Shown here in pieces: positions 1 through 5,728 of a DNA stretch of 6,684 nucleotides; position 1 is the first letter of the stretch, and each line of letters opens with the position of its first letter. The notes under the pieces were generated by a model. It worked only from the letters and a program-made list of their open reading frames with translations. It did no database searches and was not told the DNA's origin. Made by a program: the position numbers and the translations under genes. Location of the stretch: the NCBI GenBank assembly GCA_964517215.1, contig CAZFBR010000193.1, positions 1 to 6,684 of the forward strand, given 5' to 3'. The DNA comes from CAZFBR01 sp035353495 [NCBI: uncultured bacterium] (GTDB lineage Bacteria > DAOPZR01).

Positions 1-302
1 ATCATACCCTGCTGCTGACCAAGGCGACCATGGACGGCATCGTCGCGGTGGCGCTCGCGGCAACCTACGGCGTCGGCGTCCTCTGTGCGGTTATTCCCCT
101 GGCGCTGTATCAGGGGACGCTCACCCTGCTCGCCGCCTGGAGCGCTGACTTCTTTGTGGCGTCAGTGCTGAACCAGCTCACGGTTACGGGCGGCATCCTC
201 GTGCTCGGGCTGGGGATCAATCTGCTGGAATTGCGCGCGATTGCGGTCAATAATCTGCTGCCGGCGCTCGTGCTGGTCCTGCTCATCGCGCCATGGTGGT
301 AG
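1..302 (+). CDS. DUF554 family integral membrane protein, 3' part (5' end outside window)
   Basis: This is the C-terminal part of a polytopic inner-membrane protein. The reading frame is open from position 3 and ends at TAG 300-302, giving about 99 visible residues. DUF554 proteins (YdfK/YqgA type) are usually about 220-240 residues, so more than half lies upstream. An in-frame ATG at position 30 falls inside the conserved region and is probably not the start, because the residues before it (HTLLLTKATMDG) also fit the family. Visible hydrophobic segments cover the stretch after TMDGIVAV, a second around TGGILVLGLGINLLEL, and a last one, LLPALVLVLLIAPWW, at the C-terminus. The GILVLGLGINLLEL and NNLLPAL stretches are the most family-like. 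The biochemical role of DUF554 proteins is not established; a transport or channel-like role would be a guess. The last 10 bases overlap the next gene, which suggests co-transcription and translational coupling. Confidence 0.8.
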   Translation, partial: HTLLLTKATMDGIVAVALAATYGVGVLCAVIPLALYQGTLTLLAAWSADFFVASVLNQLTVTGGILVLGLGINLLELRAIAVNNLLPALVLVLLIAPWW

Positions 303-1522
303 CGTCGCGCGTCGTTCTCGCCTACACCTGCGAGGCGGCTGATCGCCGCGACTGTTTCATCACCCTGCTGCCGGCGGGACTGCCGGTGCTCGCGGCGGTG
401 CTGGCAGAGCAGGGGCAGCAGGTGGTGCTGGCCAATTATTGCCAGCATACCATTGCCGCCGCGGCAAAAGACATTGCCGCCCGCCAGCCGGTTTTGGTCG
501 GCATGTCGCTGCTCACGCATAACCGGCATGCCACGCTGGCCCTCGCCCGCGCGCTCAAGCGCCTGCGGCCGGAAACCATCATTGCCGCCGGCGGCCCGCA
601 TGCCGCCGCACTCGCCGGGCAATTGCTGGCGCGCTGCCCGGAACTTGATTATATCGTGCGCGGCGAAGGGGAAGCGGCGCTGCCCGCGCTGCTCGCGGCT
701 GTTGCGGGCGGTCAGCGGCCGGCACGCGGCATCATTGATGCGACCCGATTGTGCGACCTCGATCGGCTTCCCTTGGCGGCATCGTTTGCCGGCACCATGA
801 TCGGCATCGATGCTCCCCGCCAGTTTGGCGTGCTGATCGGCTCGCGCGGCTGCCCCGAACAGTGCAGCTATTGCTGCTCGCCCGGGTTCTGGCACCGGCA
901 GGTGCGCTACCGGTCACCGGAGAGCCTGATCGCCGAGCTGAGGGTTATCCACACCCGGTTCGGCCTGCGTGCATTCTCGCTGCGCGATGACAATTTTCTG
1001 CTTGAGCGCAAACGGGCGACGCATTTTGCCGAACTGCTCAGGCGCATAAAACCGCGCTGGCGCTGGAGCTGTCAGGCGCGAGTCGATTGCGTGGATACCG
1101 CCTTGCTGCGTGAGCTGCGCGCCGCCGGGCTGGAGCATATCCAATTCGGCCTGGAGACCGCCGCGCCGCGCCTGCTCGCCGCCTATCGCAAACGCCTGAC
1201 GCCCGATGCGGTGCGGGCGGCCGCGGCGGCGGCGCATGCGGCCCGACTGCCGTTCACGCTCTACCTCATGACCGGCGCACCGGGCGAGGAAACCGCGGAT
1301 ATTGACGCTACCGCCGCGCTGCTGCGCGAACTGCGCCCCGACGGGATTGTGGTGTCGCCCGTTGCCTACTATCCCGGCACTGCCCTGTATGACGCAGCGC
1401 GCCGGGCAGGGCGCATCTCCGACGATGACTGGTTTACCCGGCGGGGCAGCGGCATAGTGGTGCGCAACGACCGCATCGCCCGCTCCTGGCCGGCGCGCTT
1501 GGCCGCCGCCATCCAACGCTAA
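293..1522 (+). CDS. Radical SAM protein with N-terminal B12-binding-like domain
   Basis: This 409-residue cytosolic protein has the architecture of the B12-binding-domain radical SAM class (BchE-like). Residues 1-140 look like a Rossmann-type cobalamin-binding domain, with a VVLAYT first strand, LVGMSLLTHN at 68-77, GGPHA at 100-104 and RGEGE at 123-127. A cobalamin-ligating DxHxxG loop is not visible, which is common in this class. The radical SAM cluster motif CxxxCxxC is C187, C191 and C194 in GCPEQCSYC. It is followed by the class-typical SLRDDNF, WSCQARVD and HIQFGLETA stretches. Such enzymes cleave SAM to a 5'-deoxyadenosyl radical and often methylate or rearrange unreactive carbons; the substrate here cannot be told. 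The start ATG overlaps the end of the DUF554 gene (ATGGTGGTAG). I see no clear Shine-Dalgarno, so coupled translation is likely; GTG at 296 is an alternative start. The family call is strong and the function is unknown. Confidence 0.88.
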   Translation: MVVASRVVLAYTCEAADRRDCFITLLPAGLPVLAAVLAEQGQQVVLANYCQHTIAAAAKDIAARQPVLVGMSLLTHNRHATLALARALKRLRPETIIAAGGPHAAALAGQLLARCPELDYIVRGEGEAALPALLAAVAGGQRPARGIIDATRLCDLDRLPLAASFAGTMIGIDAPRQFGVLIGSRGCPEQCSYCCSPGFWHRQVRYRSPESLIAELRVIHTRFGLRAFSLRDDNFLLERKRATHFAELLRRIKPRWRWSCQARVDCVDTALLRELRAAGLEHIQFGLETAAPRLLAAYRKRLTPDAVRAAAAAAHAARLPFTLYLMTGAPGEETADIDATAALLRELRPDGIVVSPVAYYPGTALYDAARRAGRISDDDWFTRRGSGIVVRNDRIARSWPARLAAAIQR

Positions 1523-1584
1523 CCGGCAGGTACGTGCCGCTATTAGCGCTGCTCCGCTGGCGCGATGCAAACAGCACCTGCCGG
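1523..1584. repeat. Inverted repeat between convergent genes (possible bidirectional terminator)
   Basis: The 77-base gap between the two convergent stop codons holds a perfect 9-bp inverted repeat, CCGGCAGGT at 1523-1531 and ACCTGCCGG at 1576-1584, with a 44-base loop that can itself fold weakly (AGCG/CGCT). A further pair, AACCGG at 1521-1526 and CCGGTT at 1594-1599, can extend or compete with it. On the plus strand it is followed by GGTTTTATTGTTT (1597-1609), a weak T-rich tract; on the minus strand there is no T tract. It could end transcription of one or both units, but the long loop makes it a non-classical intrinsic terminator. Confidence 0.35.
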
Positions 1585-1599
1585 ACGCCAGATCCGGTT

Positions 1600-3666
1600 T
1601 TATTGTTTCCAGATCCCGGAGGCGCTCTGCGGTGTGGGATCATGCTCGTCCGCCTGATACAGGACGGCATTGGTGCATGGCGTCACGGCATCGAACAGCG
1701 GCAGGAAGGTGCCCACTGCGAGGGTTCTGGCTTCGGGTTCGAACTTCGCCGCCCGCAGCCACGACGCCCAGCATTCGCGTTGCGGGCGCATGCCCTCGGG
1801 GAGAAAGCCGTGATGGCGCAGGAAGCCGGCAACGTTCTTGTGGAAGATTCCCCAGCGTGACAGCACCGTCAGTTCCACCCCGGCCGGCATGAACGCGACT
1901 GCGCGCAGGGCGCAGGCAATCGCCAGATCCTTGTCGCCCGTCATCACCGGCACATCGGCATTCGGGTTGACGGGCGAATAGAGCCGCTGGGCCAGCAGGC
2001 CGAAGAGCAGCGACCGCTCGAGCGGGCGCAGGCCGTCCGCCGACCGCGGGGTGCTGCCGGCGGCGGCGTCCAGCCAGGCGAAAAAGGTTTTGATCACCTG
2101 CGGCAGGCGCAGCGCCGCTTCAGTTTCGCCGGCGGCAGCGTCACCGCCGATCGTCGCCAGTCGCGCGTCGGCACTGGCCGCCGCCGCCGCGATGCCGCTG
2201 CGCCCGGCCTCGTCGATGCTGTCCGGCCAGAGCAGCAGCGGAAACGGCTGCGGATCGGCATCCAGCAGATTGACCACCGCGGCATTGGCTTCGCGCGGCA
2301 GGGCACGCGCCCGGCGTTCGGTATCGCCGGCGTCACGCAGCGGCTGATACCCATGCCCCTTGCGCTGTTCGCTAATAATGGCAAACCGCCGGGCCAGGTC
2401 GAGGGCGACTTCGAGTTCCGCCGCGGTCAGGAGGGCCAGCAGCCCGTGCGCTGTGCGTCGGCAGACCGGGGCCAGTTCCATGCCCGCCACTGCAATCAGG
2501 TCGGCCACGGCATCGCTGATTTTGCCGGCGGCAAGCCCGGTCAATGACCGGGCAAGGCGGGCAAGCGCACCCTGTTCACCCTCGCCGAGCGCGCGGGCAT
2601 ATCGCGGGCGCAGGTGCTGCGCCACTGCGTCGGTGAGGGCACCGTCGCGGGCGAACAGCGCCAGCGCCTTGGGCCACTGCCCGCCGGTGATGAACAGTTC
2701 CGCCACGCGTTCCGGCGCGTGGCGTGCCAGGGTGTCGAGCAGGGCATTGGCCCGGCGCATGAGCGCGGGGGCAGGCGGATGCTGCTCAAGGTAGGCAATG
2801 ACGCTCTTGGTGTACCCGTCACATTCGGCGATGCGTTCGAGGACGGTGAGCAGTTCCGCCGTCGGTTCGCCGCAGGCGGTTAACTGGGCCGCATAGCGGT
2901 CGCGTTCGTCGAGACAGACCAGCAGATGCAGCGATTCGACCGAACCCAGCTGCTTCCGCGCTGCAGCCAGCAGCTCCGCCCAGGCTTCTGGCGGAAACAG
3001 CGCGGTGTCCCGGCGGGCCTCCGCGAGGAACCAGGCGCACTCCTCCGTGGTCATGAAACGGGCGGTGGCGAGCCAGTCAGTGATGCGGCCGGCGTCGGCC
3101 GGTTCCGCCAGCGCCAGGATCAGCGTGCACAACGCGCGCGATTTCAGCCCGCGCACCCCGAGTGCCAGCGCGAGTGCGTCGGCACGCCGGCCGGCCGCGC
3201 CCAGTTCGCGCAGCAGCGCCAGCCCATCGTCATTGGGGGTCAGTTCATGTCGGGCAAGCAGCGCGGCGGCCGATTCAGCATTGCCGTCATGCAGCATGGC
3301 ACGAACATAACGCAATTCGCCGCTGCCCTGAAAACGCGCTGTTTGCGCCGCCAGCCGCAGCGGTGGGGCGGAGAGGAAGGCGGGTGCTTCCGGGTATTTT
3401 CCGTCGACAACCAGTTCCGCCAACGCGAGGAGCAGCGGCTCGCGTTCAGGCGACAATTCCGCCAGCCGGGCTGCCGGCGCGAGCAGCTCGGGCTGGTCCT
3501 TCAGTGCATCGTACCAGTGTGCCGACTCGGTGCATGCCGCCAACGGTTTTGCCAGCGTCTTTTCGAGACCGTCGATTTCACGGCATACCGGGCAGAGGAA
3601 TCCCTTCAAGGTCATGAATCCGCTGAAAAAGGATGATTCCTTGTGGCAACGCACGCAGGTGCTCAT
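1600..3666 (-). CDS. Zinc-ribbon protein with long helical-repeat body, unknown function
   Basis: I do not recognise this 688-residue protein. The start at 3666 is chosen because GGGAGGT lies five to six bases upstream (3671-3677) and because the longer frame, reaching to 3870, would run through the promoter region and into the divergent gene. The N-terminus carries two CxxC knuckles, C4/C7 (CVRC) and C25/C28 (CPVC), spaced as in a zinc ribbon or treble-clef domain. The rest, about residues 30-510, is rich in Ala, Leu and Arg and reads as paired amphipathic helices, as in an alpha-solenoid or TPR-like scaffold. From about residue 520 a more distinct, aromatic-rich C-terminal region begins (VIKTFFAWLD, LSRWGIFHKNVAGFLRHHG, ECWASWLRAAKF). 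No signal peptide, membrane segment or enzymatic motif is visible, so a cytosolic scaffold or adaptor is the most likely type of protein. It has its own promoter, diverging from the KamA operon, and ends in TAA facing the radical SAM gene. Confidence 0.85.
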   Translation of the reverse strand: MSTCVRCHKESSFFSGFMTLKGFLCPVCREIDGLEKTLAKPLAACTESAHWYDALKDQPELLAPAARLAELSPEREPLLLALAELVVDGKYPEAPAFLSAPPLRLAAQTARFQGSGELRYVRAMLHDGNAESAAALLARHELTPNDDGLALLRELGAAGRRADALALALGVRGLKSRALCTLILALAEPADAGRITDWLATARFMTTEECAWFLAEARRDTALFPPEAWAELLAAARKQLGSVESLHLLVCLDERDRYAAQLTACGEPTAELLTVLERIAECDGYTKSVIAYLEQHPPAPALMRRANALLDTLARHAPERVAELFITGGQWPKALALFARDGALTDAVAQHLRPRYARALGEGEQGALARLARSLTGLAAGKISDAVADLIAVAGMELAPVCRRTAHGLLALLTAAELEVALDLARRFAIISEQRKGHGYQPLRDAGDTERRARALPREANAAVVNLLDADPQPFPLLLWPDSIDEAGRSGIAAAAASADARLATIGGDAAAGETEAALRLPQVIKTFFAWLDAAAGSTPRSADGLRPLERSLLFGLLAQRLYSPVNPNADVPVMTGDKDLAIACALRAVAFMPAGVELTVLSRWGIFHKNVAGFLRHHGFLPEGMRPQRECWASWLRAAKFEPEARTLAVGTFLPLFDAVTPCTNAVLYQADEHDPTPQSASGIWKQ

Positions 3667-3670
3667 GGTT

Positions 3671-3677
3671 ACCTCCC
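3671..3677 (-). promoter_or_regulatory. Ribosome binding site of the zinc-ribbon gene
   Basis: On the minus strand the sequence reads GGGAGGTAACC and then ATG. This is a near-perfect Shine-Dalgarno site with about five bases between GGAGG and the start codon. It settles the start of the zinc-ribbon gene at 3666, whereas the upstream in-frame ATG at 3870 has no comparable site. Confidence 0.85.
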
Positions 3678-3690
3678 GACTGATACTGGC

Positions 3691-3719
3691 AGGGTAGGTT
3701 ATTGCCGGCGTCGCGTCAA
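3691..3719 (-). promoter_or_regulatory. Putative sigma70-type promoter for the zinc-ribbon gene
   Basis: On the minus strand a -35 box TTGACG (3714-3719; 5 of 6 consensus bases) is followed after exactly 17 bases by TACCCT (3691-3696; 3 of 6, keeping the important T, A and final T). Transcription would start near 3684, leaving a leader of under 20 bases that consists mainly of the Shine-Dalgarno site. The -10 box is weak, so the promoter may be weak or need an activator. Its -35 box lies only 8 bases from that of the divergent promoter. Confidence 0.45.
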
Positions 3720-3727
3720 ACCTGGCG

Positions 3728-3756
3728 TTGACAAGCAGAACGGCGTTTGGCATAGT
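3728..3756 (+). promoter_or_regulatory. Putative sigma70-type promoter for the KamA-VanW-ligase operon
   Basis: A perfect -35 box TTGACA (3728-3733) is followed after 17 bases by CATAGT (3751-3756; 4 of 6 matches to TATAAT). The predicted transcription start, about 3762-3764, falls at the Shine-Dalgarno GGGGAGGGA, so the leader would be only about 15 bases. This is the best promoter match in the window and sits where an operon promoter is expected. Confidence 0.6.
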
Positions 3757-3761
3757 GCTGC

Positions 3762-3770
3762 GGGGAGGGA
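3762..3770 (+). promoter_or_regulatory. Ribosome binding site deciding the start of the KamA-like gene
   Basis: GGGGAGGGA ends 7 bases before ATG 3778. It decides that start over an in-frame ATG at 3643, which would place 45 unlikely residues ahead of the conserved N-terminus and would overlap the start of the divergent gene and both promoters. Confidence 0.85.
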
Positions 3771-3777
3771 AAAGATC

Positions 3778-4953
3778 ATGCCGTCTGATCCGACGCAACC
3801 AACCGTTGCGGCGCGCAGTTGGCGCGATTGGCGCTGGCAGCTGCGCCATCGGGTCACCACCCCCGAACAATTGTCGGCGTTTCTCCCCGGACTAACTGCA
3901 GCGGAACAGCGTGATTGCACGGCGTATGCCGACCGCTTTCATTTCGCCATTACCCCGTACACCCTCGCGCTGGTCGAACGCACCGCCCGCGGCGGCCCGC
4001 GGCCGGACGATCCCGTCTGGCGGCAGTATCGCTTCCTGCGCCCCGCCGAGTGGGCCGGCGATTTCCACTACGACCGCCGCCATGAAAACTGGGAATGCGC
4101 ACCGGAATTCCCGACCCGCATCCTGCAGCACAAGTATCCCGGCCGCGCCATCATTCGCCTGACCGCGTCCTGCTTTGCCCAGTGCAATTACTGCTATCTG
4201 ACCGCGCGGGTCATTGATCGCAGCGCACCCGCCGACCGACGCGGCAGCCGCGCCGACTGGCCGGCCACCCTGCGGTATCTGCGCGCGCACCGCGAGGTCA
4301 GCGATGTGCTCCTTTCCGGCGGGGAGCCGCTGCTGCTCGACAACGACCGACTGGCGCGGATCCTGCACGAGCTGCGCGCCATCCCGTCGGTGCGCACGAT
4401 CCGGCTCAATACCCGCGTCCTGACCGCCAATCCGTTCCGGCTGGACGCCGGCCTGGCCCGCCTGCTGGCGCGCTATCGCGTGACCGCGCTCGAGATCCAT
4501 CTCGCCCATCCGCGAGAACTGACCCCGGACGCTGACGCCGCCCTCGACCGTCTCGATGCCGCCGGTCACCGCCCGCTGATCCTCTGGCGGTCGCCGCTGC
4601 TGCGCGGGATCAACGACCGTGTCCCCATCCTCGAAAAACTGCTGCTGGCGCTCTATGCCCGCCGCATTACCCCCTATTACCTGTTCCATTACGCGCCCTA
4701 TACCCTGGGCCGCGAGGTACTGGGTGTCGGCATCCGCCGGGGCGCGGCCATCCTGCGGGAGTTGCGGCGCCGCGTGCCGGGGCCCGCCTTCCCCCGCTAC
4801 ACGCTCTTTCATCCCGGCGGGAAGCATGATATCCCGCTGGCAGCGTCCGGCACGGATGAATTCCAGTATTACTGCGATCGACACGGCCGGCCAATGGTTC
4901 GTTTCCGCAACTGGCGCGGCCGCTGGGTGAGGTATCCTGATGTCACCGAATAA
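3778..4953 (+). CDS. KamA family (lysine 2,3-aminomutase-like) radical SAM/PLP protein
   Basis: This 391-residue cytosolic enzyme belongs to the lysine 2,3-aminomutase family, whose members use a SAM radical and pyridoxal phosphate to move an alpha-amino group to the beta carbon. The N-terminal WRDWRWQLRHRV stretch (15-26) and AITPYTLAL match the family well. The radical SAM motif is C132, C136 and C139 (CFAQCNYC). SGGEP at 180-184, LLRGIND at 274-280 and PGGK at 346-349 follow, K349 being the expected PLP lysine. Length is close to the usual 390-420. Residues that bind lysine in the clostridial enzyme (Arg134, Asp293, Asp330, from memory) appear as Leu141, Ala306/Pro307 and Phe344 by hand alignment. 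A different substrate, or a non-aminomutase activity, is therefore likely. The gene starts the operon, with its own promoter and Shine-Dalgarno. Its last 14 bases overlap the VanW gene, so the two are probably coupled. The family is secure and the substrate is unknown. Confidence 0.9.
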   Translation: MPSDPTQPTVAARSWRDWRWQLRHRVTTPEQLSAFLPGLTAAEQRDCTAYADRFHFAITPYTLALVERTARGGPRPDDPVWRQYRFLRPAEWAGDFHYDRRHENWECAPEFPTRILQHKYPGRAIIRLTASCFAQCNYCYLTARVIDRSAPADRRGSRADWPATLRYLRAHREVSDVLLSGGEPLLLDNDRLARILHELRAIPSVRTIRLNTRVLTANPFRLDAGLARLLARYRVTALEIHLAHPRELTPDADAALDRLDAAGHRPLILWRSPLLRGINDRVPILEKLLLALYARRITPYYLFHYAPYTLGREVLGVGIRRGAAILRELRRRVPGPAFPRYTLFHPGGKHDIPLAASGTDEFQYYCDRHGRPMVRFRNWRGRWVRYPDVTE

Positions 4954-5728
4954 GCCGACGATCAAGCTGAAACGCGCCCGCTTCCTGCTCGATGAGATGC
5001 ACAGCGCCGCCCGCGGCTGGCTGAAGCGATTTGTGCCGCCCGACCGCCGCGCCCCCGACACCGCGGGCTGGTCAGTCATTGCCGATTATCCCACCCCCAT
5101 CCGCCAGCGTCCGGAGCTGGGCGACGTCAATCAGCAGCGGATCGCCAATATGCGCCTGTGCTGCACCATGCTCGACGGGCTGCTGCTGCGCCCGGGCGAC
5201 ATTCTTTCCATGCAGCATATTGTGGGCGAGGCGACCGCAGCGCGCGGGTTCAAGATGGGCCCGATCATTGTCGGCGGGCATTTGCAGTCCGCCGTGGGGG
5301 GCGGGCTCTGCCAGATCTCGACCGCGCTGTTCAATGTGGCGCTGCTGGCCAATTTCACCATCCTGCAGAAGTATCCGCACAGCACCGACATCTGGGGCGA
5401 GCAGCGGCTCGTGCCGCTGGGGCGCGACGCCGCCTACGTCTATGCCCGCCGCGACATCAAATTCGCCAGCAACCATACTGCCGACGCGGCCCTGCACCTG
5501 CGGGTGAATGACGCCGGCACGGAACTTGCAGCCCAGCTCCGCTCGCCGGTCCCGCTGCCGGTAACCGTGCATATCGCCAGCACGATAATGGCGGAGCTGC
5601 CGTCGGCGGTGAAGAATGGCCGGCCGGGGTGGAAGGTGCAGACCGTGCGCACCGCCACCACCCCGTCGGGCGAGGGGACCATCACCTGGTCGCGCGTGGA
5701 GACCTACCAGCCGGAGCATGCGAAATGA
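4940..5728 (+). CDS. VanW family protein
   Basis: This 262-residue protein carries a VanW domain. Supporting stretches are NQQRIANMRLCCTMLDGLLLRPGDILSM, the family hallmark GGGLCQIS at 120-127 with invariant-looking Cys124, a His-Ser pair in KYPHSTDIW, and the DAAYVYARRDIKFASN region. Length matches the small VanW proteins of VanB-type vancomycin-resistance clusters, about 275 residues. The biochemical activity of VanW is not established. No signal peptide or membrane helix is visible; the N-terminus is basic (KPTIKLKRARFLL), so a cytosolic or membrane-associated location is likely. The start at 4940 is preceded by GAGG (4929-4932) at 7 bases. The gene overlaps the KamA-like gene by 14 bases and the ligase gene by 4 (ATGA), so the three proteins are probably made together. 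The ligase partner parallels resistance clusters, where VanW sits with a Ddl-type ligase. However, no VanH, VanX or two-component regulator is seen here. Confidence 0.9.
   Translation: MSPNKPTIKLKRARFLLDEMHSAARGWLKRFVPPDRRAPDTAGWSVIADYPTPIRQRPELGDVNQQRIANMRLCCTMLDGLLLRPGDILSMQHIVGEATAARGFKMGPIIVGGHLQSAVGGGLCQISTALFNVALLANFTILQKYPHSTDIWGEQRLVPLGRDAAYVYARRDIKFASNHTADAALHLRVNDAGTELAAQLRSPVPLPVTVHIASTIMAELPSAVKNGRPGWKVQTVRTATTPSGEGTITWSRVETYQPEHAK

Noticed and set aside
110-895. Long minus-strand open frame opposite the DUF554 and radical SAM genes
   Set aside because: It overlaps two well-supported plus-strand genes, its translation is low-complexity Arg/Ala/Gly-rich, and it shows no family motif. 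This is typical antisense shadow in GC-rich DNA.
2926-3636. 236-codon plus-strand open frame within the zinc-ribbon gene
   Set aside because: It lies opposite the zinc-ribbon gene, which has a strong Shine-Dalgarno and a sensible start. The Gln/Arg-rich translation has no recognisable domain.
3667-3870. N-terminal extension of the zinc-ribbon protein to an ATG at 3870
   Set aside because: It would run through both predicted promoters and into the divergent gene, and it lacks a Shine-Dalgarno site. The start at 3666 has a near-perfect one and begins directly at the zinc ribbon.
3892-5079. 395-codon minus-strand open frame opposite the KamA-like gene
   Set aside because: The plus strand encodes clear KamA motifs over the same bases. 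The antisense translation has no coherent motif.
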